A stretch of DNA of 31,321 bases from JBCBST01 sp039819115 (GCA_039819115.1 JBCBST010000028.1:1-31321), one strand, 5' to 3'. Counted from the first letter of the stretch, positions 8,995 to 17,487 are shown. Translations and numbers: made by a program. The notes: generated by a model from the letters alone, not told the origin.

Positions 8995-11900
8995 TTAAGA
9001 CTGAACAAGTTCCATTTGGTCATCCCTTTTTGTGAACGGGTTCCAGCTCATCAATCGAATTTTTTCGATGAGGATATTAGCCGAAACGTACACGACCGGA
9101 ATAAATACCAGGGTGATTAAGGTAGAAGCCGTTAATCCCCCAATAACCACACGAGCCAGTGAAGCCTGAATTTCGGCACCAGGGCCAATCCCAAACGAAA
9201 GGGGCAATAAGCCCAATACCGTGGTGAGCGTAGTCATGAGGATAGGGCGGAGGCGTAACCGTCCGGCTTCAATAACCGCAGTTACCAATTCCATGCCTTG
9301 CTCCCGCCTTAAAATATTGATGTAGTCTACCAAAACGATGGCATTATTCACCACGATTCCAATCAACATAATAATGCCCATAATACTCTGAATATTCAGG
9401 GTGGTGCCGGTGAGGAGGAGGGTGGGAACCACACCGATAATGGCAAGAGGTACCGAGAACATGACCACCAGTGGATCGAAAAAACGTTCAAACTGACCAG
9501 CCATCACCATATAGATAAGAACGAGGGCCATGATGATTGAAATCTGGAAATCGCGGGCTGCTTTTTCCTGTTCTTCGTACTCACCGCTATATACGATGCT
9601 AAAACCGGCGGGGAGTGGGAAATCCAATAAATTGGCGCGAATATCTTCCACGGCTTCGCCCAGGGCCACGCCTGACTCCAGGTTTGCAGAAATAGTGAGC
9701 GAACGTTGGCCATTCACACGACTGATGTCGGTGGCTCCACGACCAAGTTCCCGGTTAATAACCGTTGATACCGGGATGACCTGTCCCTCCTGTGTGCGGA
9801 TGGATATGTTATCCAGATCCAGGGTGCCCAACCGGTCTTCAGGGCGTAACCGAACCGTGATCGGGTACTCATCCCCACCCAAACGAAATACTCCGGCGCG
9901 ACTTCCACCCACGTTGGTTTGAATAGTTTCGGCCACTTCGCGGACGGTTAATCCCAAATCGGCGATGCGTTCGCGGTCGAACATAATGTTTTGTTCGGGT
10001 GTGCCTTCGCTTCGGCCAACCCGCACTCCGGTAACACCGGGAAGCCCTTCAATGCGCAGTTTAATTTGCTGAGCAAGGTCGAATGACTGTTCCAGATCGT
10101 ATCCCCGAAGTTCGATTTGCAGGGCTTCATCGCCACCAGACCCAAAAATCCGGCGTAAAATCCATAAACCCGACTGGGCTGAAACCCGGATATCGGCTCC
10201 GGGAATAGCCCCTTCCACTTCTTTACGAATGGTTTCGGCAATATCTGAAGTGTTTTGTGATCGTTTTGAAGCTTCAACCATTGAAATTTCCACTTCGGCC
10301 CGGCCATCCCGTACATCGGTGGTGATGTTTTTAACATCGTCCATTGGAAGGTTGGCTCTAACAATACGTTCCAGTTCTTTCAGGTAGATGCTTTGAACGG
10401 CAATATTGGTACCATCGGCCATCTGAAGGTCGATATCAATTTCATCAGCGTCGGTTTGAGGGGCCAGTTCAATAGGGATATCAGTCAGCAAGTAAGAACT
10501 ACCCACAACCAGGAATACGGTAACTGCAAACACCCAGCGTTTACGGGTAAGAGCAGAAGATAAAAGACGGGAATAGGAATTTTCGAGGTTGATGAAAAAC
10601 CGTTGAAAACGGCTCACTTTAGTCTCCGAGGTGCGTTTGGTTGAGGTCAGAAACCGGCTTGATAACATCGGAACCAGGGTGAGGGCAACCAGCAGGGAGC
10701 AAAGAAGGGCAAATACCACAACAAGAGCCAATTGCTGAAACAGCAGTCCGGAAACGGTTTGCATAAACACGACGGGCAGGAAAATAACAGAGGTGGTCAG
10801 GGTGGAAGCTACGATAGCTCCGGCCACCTGCTTGGTGCCAATCAAGGCGCTTTCTTTGAGAGAATGCCCTTTCTCTTCCCGCATTCGAATGATGTTTTCC
10901 AATACGACAATGGCATTATCCACAATCAGTCCAACGCCGAGAGCAAGTCCCCCGAAGCTCATCTGGTTTAAAGTAATGCCATTGAAATACAGGAGTCCGA
11001 ATGTGGCAATAATGGAAATAGGAATGGATACAGCGATGATAAAAGTAGAGGATCCATTTCTGAAAAAAACATACAATACCACAACGGCCAGCAGCGCACC
11101 CCAGATGGCTGAGCTTTGTACATTATCAATGGAAGCCTGGATGAACTGGCTCTGGTCGGTGGTTACAAATAACTCCAGATCGGTACGCTCTGCATTAATG
11201 CGTTCCACTTCTTTCTTTATGTCTTCCGTAACGGATACAGTGTTGGCACCGGTCTGCTTACGGATTCCAAAACGTACCATCGGCTTTTCGTTGATGGTGA
11301 CTAACCGGTCGAGGTCTTCATAATCAAAGGATACTTCCGCCACATCTTTTACCCGGATGGGCTTGTCATCCACAAAGGTGATGACCGTATTTTTGATCTG
11401 GTCAATATTCTGATATTCTCCCAGGGTACGCACATATAGCCGTTGAACACCGGCGTTTACGTTACCACCCGGCAGATTCGCGTTTTCCTGGGCAATAGCC
11501 TGCTGAACATCCGCTGCGGAAAGCCCGCTTGCGATCAGCCGATCCCGTTTCAGGTTTACCTTTACTTCCCGGTTAACGCCACCCCAGATATCAATAGAAC
11601 CCACCCCGTTAATCTGCTCAAAGCGCTTGGTGATTTCCCGGTCTAATACTTGGGTCAGATCGGCGAGGTTCTTCTCTGAATTGGCTCCAATAATAACAAT
11701 GGGGAAATCATTCGGGTCAAATTTCCAGATGCGGGGTGGTTCGGCCTCCGGGGGCAGGTCGTCCCGTACCCGGTCTAACGCTGCCCGGACATCGTTTGCG
11801 GCTTCGTCCAGATTGACACCCTGGGCAAATTCCAGGGTAACCCGGCTTCTTCCCAGGCTGGATCCTGAACGCACACGCTCCACACCAGGTACACCGGCCA

Positions 11901-12111
11901 GGGCATTTTCAATACGTTCAGTAATGATATTTTCAATTTCTTCAGGCCCCACATTCGGGTACTCGGTGGCAACGGTAAGCCTTGGATATTCAATAGGAGG
12001 GAGCAGATCAACAGGTAGATACCGAAATCCGACAATACCAATCACAATGATGATAAGGAACGCCATCGATGTGGCGATGGGACGATCGATCGAGGTTTTG
12101 GTGAGCGCCAT
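8995..12111 (-). CDS. RND efflux transporter permease (HAE1/AcrB-like)
   Basis: 1038 residues, the usual length for the AcrB/HAE1 group. An N-terminal membrane anchor (SIDRPIATSMAFLIIIVIG) is followed by the porter motif EYPNVGPEEIE, the TM3-4 region with GLIVDNAIVVLENI and, in the second half, GIVVNNAIVLVDYIN. Two large periplasmic loops and two sets of membrane segments fit the duplicated RND fold. In AcrB the TM4 proton-relay pair is Asp-Asp and TM10 has a Lys; here these are Asp-Asn and Asn, a pattern I recall from a common divergent RND subgroup. It would drive proton-coupled export from the periplasm with the adaptor encoded 4 bp upstream. No TolC-like outer-membrane factor is encoded beside it. 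Substrate (drug, lipid, metabolite) cannot be told from sequence. Confidence 0.95.
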   Translation of the reverse strand: MALTKTSIDRPIATSMAFLIIIVIGIVGFRYLPVDLLPPIEYPRLTVATEYPNVGPEEIENIITERIENALAGVPGVERVRSGSSLGRSRVTLEFAQGVNLDEAANDVRAALDRVRDDLPPEAEPPRIWKFDPNDFPIVIIGANSEKNLADLTQVLDREITKRFEQINGVGSIDIWGGVNREVKVNLKRDRLIASGLSAADVQQAIAQENANLPGGNVNAGVQRLYVRTLGEYQNIDQIKNTVITFVDDKPIRVKDVAEVSFDYEDLDRLVTINEKPMVRFGIRKQTGANTVSVTEDIKKEVERINAERTDLELFVTTDQSQFIQASIDNVQSSAIWGALLAVVVLYVFFRNGSSTFIIAVSIPISIIATFGLLYFNGITLNQMSFGGLALGVGLIVDNAIVVLENIIRMREEKGHSLKESALIGTKQVAGAIVASTLTTSVIFLPVVFMQTVSGLLFQQLALVVVFALLCSLLVALTLVPMLSSRFLTSTKRTSETKVSRFQRFFINLENSYSRLLSSALTRKRWVFAVTVFLVVGSSYLLTDIPIELAPQTDADEIDIDLQMADGTNIAVQSIYLKELERIVRANLPMDDVKNITTDVRDGRAEVEISMVEASKRSQNTSDIAETIRKEVEGAIPGADIRVSAQSGLWILRRIFGSGGDEALQIELRGYDLEQSFDLAQQIKLRIEGLPGVTGVRVGRSEGTPEQNIMFDRERIADLGLTVREVAETIQTNVGGSRAGVFRLGGDEYPITVRLRPEDRLGTLDLDNISIRTQEGQVIPVSTVINRELGRGATDISRVNGQRSLTISANLESGVALGEAVEDIRANLLDFPLPAGFSIVYSGEYEEQEKAARDFQISIIMALVLIYMVMAGQFERFFDPLVVMFSVPLAIIGVVPTLLLTGTTLNIQSIMGIIMLIGIVVNNAIVLVDYINILRREQGMELVTAVIEAGRLRLRPILMTTLTTVLGLLPLSFGIGPGAEIQASLARVVIGGLTASTLITLVFIPVVYVSANILIEKIRLMSWNPFTKRDDQMELVQS

Positions 12112-12115
12112 ACTA

Positions 12116-13471
12116 TTATAACGTCTGCTGAGCGGTTGGTTTATTCAACACGGTTCGAAGTAAATCTTCCCGCTGGAGGCGCTGCAAACCAATTACATAA
12201 TTCCAGTTTTGTACCCGTACACGGGCCTGATCTCTGCCCTCTGACAATAAATCTTGTCCGAGTGTGATTACCCAGTCTCCACTCACTAAGCCGGTTACGC
12301 CCAATTCCATGCGACCGGCTGCCACTACGTCAACCGGTTTAAATACCACCTGAGTGGGTTCGGTTAAGGGAGCCAGCTCTTCACCTTCTTCGGGTACTTT
12401 TGGAGTTACTTCGTTACTCAATGAGGTGGCAATGAATACCCCTTCTTCGCCAGTTCTTGGATCGGTAAATAGAGCCGACGTTGGGATCAACGTCGCTTTT
12501 TCTGTTTCACCAAACTGGATATCAACCGGTACAAACATGCCTGGCTTGAGTAATCCGGAGGTATTATCCACGTCAATTTCAGCTTCTGTGCTTCTCGACA
12601 CGTCATTAAGGAACGGGGAAATGCGGGCCAGTTGGGCTCGTATGATTTCTTCTTCTCCCTCTGCGTTGTTTACATAAATTTGGGTAGCCTGACCAATGGA
12701 TACCCGGTTAAGTAATTCTTCAGTGAGGATGATTTCGACGCGTATGTCATCCAGGTCACCGATCATGAACAGGGCCTGATTGGGATTTACCTGCATGCCA
12801 ACTTCAGCGTTGCGTTGTCCGATTGTACCTGAAATAGGGGCACGCACAATGGTTCGGGACAGCAATTCCTGTCGCTCCTGCACCAATGCCCGTGTCTGTT
12901 CTATTTGGGCCTGAGCCAGTTCAACATCAGCAACGGCGGTGGCTTTCTGAGCGGCCAGGGTTTCAAGCTCCAGGTCGCTGGATAGCTGCTTATCGGCTAA
13001 TTGTTTAGTCCGGTTATACCGCGCTTCGGCTTCGGTCAGGCGTGCTTTCGATTGTTTCAGACGGGCCTGATCAATTCTTAAACCGGCTTCAGCCTGTTGA
13101 AGCTGTTTGCGAAAGGTCTGGTCATCAATCCGGAGAAGACGATCGCCTTCATTAACAAAGGCTCCGTTTTCCACAAACACGTCAACCACGCGTCCGGTTA
13201 CTTCGGCAAATAACTGTACCTGGTTTTCTGCCCGTACGGTGCCGCTGAACCGTTCTACCAGGGGTAAGGAGCCATACCTGGCCTGTACGGCCTCAACGGC
13301 GGGGACAACCGCATTTTGATTTCCTGATTGTTGGCTGGATTCGTCTGAGTTGGATGAACAGCTTTGGAGAGCAAAGCCAGCCAATGCCATAAAGATAATT
13401 TTCGTGAACGGAACTGATTTCAAAACTTCTCGTGATTTATTCTGCACATGCAACCATAAAGATCGGCCCAT
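12116..13471 (-). CDS. RND efflux periplasmic adaptor subunit (membrane fusion lipoprotein)
   Basis: 451 residues. A lipoprotein signal ends in FALQSC with the lipidated Cys at residue 38. Next come a beta-barrel/lipoyl segment (VEAVQARYGSLPLVERFSGTVRAENQVQLFAEVTGRV), an alpha-helical hairpin rich in Gln/Glu/Ala (~115-215), the second lipoyl half (RTIVRAPISGTIGQRNAEVG) and a C-terminal beta-barrel and membrane-proximal domain. It would bridge the permease and an outer-membrane channel. The start is uncertain: ATG 13471 has GGAAGG directly abutting it, while an in-frame TTG about 18 codons later (MKSVPFTKIIF...) gives a more typical lipoprotein signal length. It overlaps nothing and is followed 4 bp later by the permease, so the two form an operon. 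Confidence 0.93.
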   Translation of the reverse strand: MGRSLWLHVQNKSREVLKSVPFTKIIFMALAGFALQSCSSNSDESSQQSGNQNAVVPAVEAVQARYGSLPLVERFSGTVRAENQVQLFAEVTGRVVDVFVENGAFVNEGDRLLRIDDQTFRKQLQQAEAGLRIDQARLKQSKARLTEAEARYNRTKQLADKQLSSDLELETLAAQKATAVADVELAQAQIEQTRALVQERQELLSRTIVRAPISGTIGQRNAEVGMQVNPNQALFMIGDLDDIRVEIILTEELLNRVSIGQATQIYVNNAEGEEEIIRAQLARISPFLNDVSRSTEAEIDVDNTSGLLKPGMFVPVDIQFGETEKATLIPTSALFTDPRTGEEGVFIATSLSNEVTPKVPEEGEELAPLTEPTQVVFKPVDVVAAGRMELGVTGLVSGDWVITLGQDLLSEGRDQARVRVQNWNYVIGLQRLQREDLLRTVLNKPTAQQTL

Positions 13472-13565
13472 CCTTCCAGATGGTTTGTAAAACTTTAATG
13501 TTGAAGTGTTACTAAATGTAATAGGCTGGGCGACAGTACCTTACACGGACAGCGTTTTTGATGGA

Positions 13566-15299
13566 TCAGGGCTTAATCTCGAAGTAAAAGGAAGGGTTTA
13601 CCTCTTGAGACAGCCGTTCCTGATCCAGTTTTTGCTCATACATGCGTTCCACATCCTGCAAGGTATCCACATCGTTCAGGGACAGATCCCAGCGAATGGC
13701 CTTAAACCGGGGTAATCGTAAGGTGTACTTTGCCTTAGTCCGCTTGTTAACCTGTATGTCATCAAACTCCAGCTCCACCACCAGGTCGGGTTTGAGCAAC
13801 AGGGTGGGACCAAATCGTTCAAGAGCAAGTTCCTTGATCCGCTGGTTCATCTTTTTGAGCTCTTCATCAGAATATCCACCGTAAGCCTTTCCAATGGGAA
13901 TGAATTCCTCTTCGTATCGTTCATCATCACGGACCGAGACCCCCAGAGTGAAATCGGAATAGGTTCCGCCACGTTTACCACTCCCCGCATGAGCGTAAAG
14001 CATAACGGTGTCCAGCGACCCGGAGGGTTGCTTGACCTTAAGCCAGGATTTTTTTCGCTGTCCGTATTCATAGACCGAATCCTTTCGTTTCAGCATGAGC
14101 CCTTCATTACCATGTGCCAGTGCCTGCTGAAATAAGGTTTCCAGTTGATCCAGGTCGGTGACCTCAAACTGGGTGGTAACCGGCAGGTGATGGGTGTTGG
14201 CCAGGTCCTCCAGAAGGGAGCGCCGCTGATCAAGAGGGAGGTCAAACAGAGACCGACCGACTGAAAATAGGATGTCGTATGCGATGAACAACACCGGGTA
14301 TTGGGTCATCAGCTTTTGAGATGGTTTTTTTACCCCCATTCTTTTTTGCAGGAGCTGAAACGGGAGGATGGTATGATCTTTAAACACGCAGATTTCCCCA
14401 TCCAGCACCACATCATCCATCTGACGTTCCGAGAAAAAAGACACAATTTCCGGGAAAGAAGACGTCACGTCATTCAAATCCCGGGAAAAGAGTTTTACGT
14501 TACCGTTACCATAATGCATCTGGCAGCGCATTCCATCAAATTTCTCCTCGGCGATGTAGGTGTCGAGCTGTTCAACCGATCGGCTTTCGATGGGGGAGGC
14601 CAGCATGAACGACAACGGGTGAAATAGCTTGAAAGTAGCCTCATCCAATGTGTTGTTTTTAGCTAACACAGCGGTTTTACCCAGGCTTCCGGTAATCATA
14701 TGCGCATACCGAACGGTTTCCAAATCCTGCTTAAAGGCTTTGGCAATGGCGTTAATCACACTTTTGGTTTCAAAACCGATGCGGAGAGATCCTTGTCCTA
14801 AAATGCGGATGAAGTATTTAACTTCCAGCGGACTCAGTTTAGTCCATGCTTCATGGATCAGCACCTGCTTTTGTTCCCGGTTAGAAGTGATGTACAACTG
14901 GTCATAAACGGTGGCAATCTCGGTCAGCGAAACTCCTGCCGGCTGTTGTTTTTGATGAACAGCAGGCAGGTTTTCCATTAGTTTTTCGATTACTTCTGAT
15001 GAACTGCCTGTGGCGGTGCGGCAGGGTTTAAATACCAGATCGTAGTCAACTTCACAAAAATCGGAAGCCAGCACGGCAATAGTACGGTATCCAACCGATG
15101 CCCGTTTGCCGGAAACGGTAGAAAATGCTCCTTCGCCGAGATACTGAGCCGCAAGATACAACTCGTCGTCTGCCTGGAATGCTCCAAAAAAGGTTTTCGC
15201 GATATTGATTTTTGCCAGTGTACCCCGCGTTTCGAAAATACGTTGAGCGGTTTCTGCAAGAGCCCGGAATGTTGCAGTTGGTGTAGACGATGCGTTCAT
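13566..15299 (-). CDS. ATP-dependent DNA ligase
   Basis: About 577 residues from ATG 15299 (a TTG three codons upstream is in frame but not needed). The nucleotidyltransferase motif I is EEKFDGMR with the AMP-accepting Lys at 253. Motif III is LDGEICVF, motif IV is EGLMLKRKD and motif V is SWLKVKQ, followed by an OB-fold domain (VMLYAHAGSGKRGGTYSDFTLGV). The N-terminal ~220 residues fit the DNA-binding domain of archaeal/LigB-type ligases. It seals nicks with ATP and is probably a repair enzyme beside the main NAD-dependent ligase. In many bacteria such a ligase neighbours a beta-lactamase-fold exonuclease; here that gene lies ~390 bp upstream on the same strand, separated by palindromic repeats. 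The adaptor gene begins 94 bp downstream. Confidence 0.94.
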   Translation of the reverse strand: MNASSTPTATFRALAETAQRIFETRGTLAKINIAKTFFGAFQADDELYLAAQYLGEGAFSTVSGKRASVGYRTIAVLASDFCEVDYDLVFKPCRTATGSSSEVIEKLMENLPAVHQKQQPAGVSLTEIATVYDQLYITSNREQKQVLIHEAWTKLSPLEVKYFIRILGQGSLRIGFETKSVINAIAKAFKQDLETVRYAHMITGSLGKTAVLAKNNTLDEATFKLFHPLSFMLASPIESRSVEQLDTYIAEEKFDGMRCQMHYGNGNVKLFSRDLNDVTSSFPEIVSFFSERQMDDVVLDGEICVFKDHTILPFQLLQKRMGVKKPSQKLMTQYPVLFIAYDILFSVGRSLFDLPLDQRRSLLEDLANTHHLPVTTQFEVTDLDQLETLFQQALAHGNEGLMLKRKDSVYEYGQRKKSWLKVKQPSGSLDTVMLYAHAGSGKRGGTYSDFTLGVSVRDDERYEEEFIPIGKAYGGYSDEELKKMNQRIKELALERFGPTLLLKPDLVVELEFDDIQVNKRTKAKYTLRLPRFKAIRWDLSLNDVDTLQDVERMYEQKLDQERLSQEVNPSFYFEIKP

Positions 15300-15452
15300 G
15301 CATACCAAACTAGTGATTCATCCTTTTAATTTCCCGGGAGTAGTGTACGGTTTACCAAGGGTACCGTAAACCCGTCATTCCGGGATTTTAGTTCGTATTG
15401 TTAGGCAGGAGGGCTAGGAAGGCTGAGTTTTTAAGATCCTGAACCTACTCCC

Positions 15453-15485
15453 CGTCATCCTGTCCGTCGGCTGACGGATCAGGAT
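15453..15485. repeat. 33-bp imperfect palindromic repeat, copy 1 of 3
   Basis: Identical over 33 bases to 16816-16848 and 20306-20338. The core is TCCGTC-GGCT-GACGGA flanked by ATCCTG and CAGGAT, with one unpaired base, so it can fold into a hairpin. Copies 1 and 3 continue with CTTT; copy 2 continues with GACG and so completes the outer arms. Confidence 0.85.
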
Positions 15486-15528
15486 CTTTAGTTATTTTTT
15501 GATAAAAGAGTACTGCTATCGCTACCTG

Positions 15529-15549
15529 ACGCTTGCGCTAGTCAAGCGT
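15529..15549. repeat. Small inverted repeat
   Basis: ACGCTTG (15529-15535) and CAAGCGT (15543-15549) form a 7-bp stem with a 7-base loop. No second copy was noticed in the window. Confidence 0.5.
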
Positions 15550-15564
15550 TGTTTAAAAAATAAG

Positions 15565-15584
15565 ATTCCTGCCTTCGCAGGAAT
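15565..15584. repeat. 20-bp hairpin repeat ATTCCTGCCTTCGCAGGAAT, copy 1 of 2
   Basis: A perfect 8-bp stem with a CTTC loop, followed by GAC. The identical 20-mer is at 17031-17050. The layout recalls the dRS3-type ATTCC...GGAAT intergenic repeats known from other bacteria; the relationship is analogy only. Confidence 0.85.
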
Positions 15585-15616
15585 GACGGTTTGAAAAACG
15601 AGAGGTAACGGTATGT

Positions 15617-15641
15617 GTAGGGGCGTATGGCGATACGCCCC
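15617..15641. repeat. GTAGGGGCGTAT palindromic repeat, copy 1 of 2
   Basis: GGGGCGTAT-GGCG-ATACGCCCC forms a 9-bp stem with a GGCG loop. The copy at 17060-17087 is a longer perfect palindrome (12-bp stem). Both copies lie just downstream of the 20-bp hairpin repeat, and both are followed by a related TGGTTTG... stretch, so they are parts of one composite element. Confidence 0.85.
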
Positions 15642-15692
15642 AACGGTTGTGGTTTGGTACCGTGTCATTCTCTTTGCTGTCATCCTGATTCG

Positions 15693-16682
15693 TTAATCCT
15701 CTTCCGTGGTCTCCAGATCAAGAAAAACTGATTCAATCCCCGCTTCAGTCAGGTAATGCTGAACCACCCGTGGATTAGGGGTGTGGGTAACCCACACCTT
15801 TTTGGGATTGAGCTTCTTGCAAAGATCTATGAGTTCAAAGAAATCCAGGTGATCCGACAAGGGTATGAGGGCATCTACGGTGAGCTGGGTGCGTCGGGAT
15901 TCCATAGCCGCCCAGCCCGAGCAGTACGCCACCCTTGTTTTTTTGACGTTGCTGGCAAAGCCCGTACCCAACGCTGAACTTGGAGCAACCAGAATGTTAC
16001 CTTCACAGGTCGCCCGTTCGTAGGGGGCAACCTGCCCAAGATCGAAGCCTTCCTGCTCATATACTGAACATAGCTTATAGCCGGCACCATGAATTTGCAT
16101 CGGGTGATTCAACTCCTTCAGCATGTACAGCAGCTCCTGGGCTTTACCCAGGTTGTAGGCCAGGAAAATGGGTGTGGCTCCCTCATCCAGCGCCGAACGT
16201 GCGAAATCCTGTACCTGACGGGTTAACTCCTCGTGCGATTTCCACTTGTAGATAGGTAGCCCAAACGTGGCCTCCGTGATAAACTGGTCGATTGGGGTAT
16301 CCGGAAGCTGGAACCCTTCGGTAGCCGGTGAGGGAGGCGTGCGGTAATCACCGGTGTATAACACATTTCCGGCATCGCTTTCCACAAAGGTCATGGCCGA
16401 ACCCAGGATGTGGCCGGCAGGGTAGAGGGTGATCCTTGCGGTATCTGTCTCCAGGGGTACACCGAACTCCATCTCAATGGTATCCCCGGAAAATCCGCGC
16501 AGTTTCATAAATCGGGCGGTAGGTCGTGTGCAGTACACGGTCAGCTTCCGGTTACGGGGCATATGATCGGCATGGGCATGAGAAATAAAAATATGAGAAG
16601 CCTTCGAGCCGCTATAATCCAGTCCTATTCCCAATTCAGGAAGCAGAATACCATGATAACCGGATTTTTGAATGTGGAGCAT
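15693..16682 (-). CDS. Ligase-associated DNA exonuclease (metallo-beta-lactamase/beta-CASP-like)
   Basis: 329 residues. The metal-binding motif SHAHADH gives H35, H37, D39 and H40. Further beta-lactamase-fold metal motifs are YTGDYRT (Asp, middle of the protein) and SDHLD near the C-terminus, with the terminal VWVTH. This is the pattern and length of the ligase-associated DNA-damage exonuclease family (related to SNM1/CPSF-73 nucleases), usually encoded with an ATP-dependent ligase and an Lhr-type helicase. The ligase is the next gene downstream on the same strand, but the helicase is not in this window. A role in processing DNA ends for the ligase is inferred from this partnership. The gene is bracketed by two repeat-rich spacers sharing the same elements. 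Confidence 0.9.
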   Translation of the reverse strand: MLHIQKSGYHGILLPELGIGLDYSGSKASHIFISHAHADHMPRNRKLTVYCTRPTARFMKLRGFSGDTIEMEFGVPLETDTARITLYPAGHILGSAMTFVESDAGNVLYTGDYRTPPSPATEGFQLPDTPIDQFITEATFGLPIYKWKSHEELTRQVQDFARSALDEGATPIFLAYNLGKAQELLYMLKELNHPMQIHGAGYKLCSVYEQEGFDLGQVAPYERATCEGNILVAPSSALGTGFASNVKKTRVAYCSGWAAMESRRTQLTVDALIPLSDHLDFFELIDLCKKLNPKKVWVTHTPNPRVVQHYLTEAGIESVFLDLETTEED

Positions 16683-16780
16683 ATGATGTTGTCGGAAAAA
16701 GGAGGGTTGTGTTGCCTCTGAATAAACTAGCGCCTTTTAATCATCATTCAACACATTGCCTGTATAAATCATCCCTTACT

Positions 16781-16848
16781 TGGCGCAAACCTGCTGTATT
16801 GAAATTCCATCTCTTCGTCATCCTGTCCGTCGGCTGACGGATCAGGAT
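16781..16848. repeat. 68-bp direct repeat, left copy (contains palindrome copy 2)
   Basis: Matches 20271-20338 at an exact 3490-bp offset. The last 43 bases (16806-16848) are identical and the first 25 are similar (both start TGGCGCAA and share GTATTGAAAT). The pair brackets the 900-aa FG-GAP gene in the same orientation. Confidence 0.85.
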
Positions 16849-16932
16849 GACGAGGTTGGGTGGTTGTTCAGAACCAGGAAATCGAACGAAGCCTAACCTG
16901 GTCTTAGATTAGTCATTCACATAAAACCCGTC

Positions 16933-16995
16933 ATTCCGGACCAGTCCGCCTTGCCCGCCTGCTATAGGCATGGCCGGCGGACGCCGATCCGGAAT
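16933..16995. repeat. Long two-part inverted repeat
   Basis: Outer arms ATTCCGGA (16933-16940) and TCCGGAAT (16988-16995) are perfect complements. Inner arms GTCCGCC (16944-16950) and GGCGGAC (16976-16982) are also perfect, around a 25-base loop that includes GCCTGCTATAGGC. The preceding AAACCCGTCATTCCGG is shared with 15368-15383. Confidence 0.75.
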
Positions 16996-17030
16996 CTTAA
17001 TCTGAGTAAAGGGCTCGTCCAAAAAATCAG

Positions 17031-17050
17031 ATTCCTGCCTTCGCAGGAAT
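17031..17050. repeat. 20-bp hairpin repeat, copy 2 of 2
   Basis: Identical to 15565-15584 (8-bp stem, CTTC loop), again preceded by a G-A or C-A-G and followed by GAC. Confidence 0.85.
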
Positions 17051-17059
17051 GACTATGAA

Positions 17060-17087
17060 GTAGGGGCGTATGGCGATACGCCCCTAC
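17060..17087. repeat. 28-bp perfect palindrome, copy 2 of the GTAGGGGCGTAT repeat
   Basis: GTAGGGGCGTAT (17060-17071) and ATACGCCCCTAC (17076-17087) form a perfect 12-bp stem around GGCG. It lies 9 bases after the 20-bp hairpin; in copy 1 the gap is 32 bases. Confidence 0.88.
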
Positions 17088-17295
17088 GGATCTGGTTTGT
17101 ATCGTATGATCCTTTCTGTGTTCTTTTGCCAGCCATGCCTTTTCTGCCTGTTCTCACCATGTTACGGGTGCCTCCCACCCCTCCCTACGCACAGACAAAC
17201 CCGGGCGGGATGCCCCTTTCGGGAAGAACCCTGAATCATCGAAAACCTGAAAACAGCCTTAACAGCCCAGAAACGCAATCTACCCCGATAAAAGA

Positions 17296-17363
17296 TGGCG
17301 GTTTTGTAATAAATGTCGGTTTTGTTATGGCGGAAATGAACAAGTGTATGGCGGTATTGAACT
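17296..17363 (+). promoter_or_regulatory. Four iteron-like repeats upstream of the FG-GAP gene
   Basis: Four related 15-mers in the same orientation: TGGCGGTTTTGTAAT (17296), TGTCGGTTTTGTTAT (17314), TGGCGGAAATGAACA (17328) and TGGCGGTATTGAACT (17349). The shared pattern is TGKCGG-NNN-TG followed by A/T-rich bases, with start-to-start spacing 18, 14 and 21. They could be binding sites for a regulator or recombinase; no known motif was recognised. Confidence 0.5.
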
Positions 17364-17428
17364 AACAGGTGCATACAAAAAGGGAATACTTTATCCATAA
17401 CGCATAATTCATTCTTTGTTCCAAACAC

Positions 17429-17468
17429 CAGGTATTCGGGTAGACCACGGTAAGCTCCCGAAAACCTG
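17429..17468 (+). promoter_or_regulatory. Leader hairpin before the 900-aa FG-GAP gene
   Basis: CAGGTATTCGGG (17429-17440) and CCCGAAAACCTG (17457-17468) pair over 12 positions with a single A-A mismatch, around a 16-base loop. It ends 19 bases before ATG 17488 and has no T-run, so it is more likely an RNA structure in the leader than a terminator. Confidence 0.5.
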
Positions 17469-17487
17469 TTTGTAAATCTCTTACCCC

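Larger units (their letters stand above)
15304..15692. other. 389-bp intergenic spacer dense in palindromic repeats
   Basis: No gene is supported here. The spacer between ligase and exonuclease contains at least five repeat elements: a 16-base segment also found at 16924-16939 (here 15368-15383), a 33-bp imperfect palindrome (15453-15485), a small hairpin (15529-15549), a 20-bp hairpin (15565-15584) and a larger palindrome (15617-15641). AAGATCCTGA at 15433-15442 is also the reverse complement of 15479-15488. Most of these recur in the spacer upstream of the exonuclease gene. Confidence 0.8.
16683..17487. other. 805-bp intergenic region with repeats, iteron-like sites and a leader hairpin
   Basis: No convincing gene lies here; a 79-codon frame at 17126-17365 has low-complexity composition, no recognisable domain and runs across the iteron-like sites. 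The region holds, in order: a 68-bp direct repeat (16781-16848), a long two-part inverted repeat (16933-16995), the 20-bp hairpin (17031-17050), a 28-bp perfect palindrome (17060-17087), four iteron-like motifs (17296-17363) and a 12-bp-stem hairpin (17429-17468) just ahead of the FG-GAP gene. It separates a minus-strand gene from a plus-strand gene, so promoters for both should lie here. Confidence 0.75.

Noticed and set aside
17126..17365. 79-codon plus-strand frame in the spacer before the FG-GAP gene
   Set aside because: No domain, Pro/Thr/Asn-biased composition, and it runs through the iteron-like motifs; no ribosome binding site seen.
15304..17487. Possible CRISPR array from the repeated palindromes
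   Set aside because: The repeats are of several different types, irregularly spaced, split by a gene, and no Cas gene is present.
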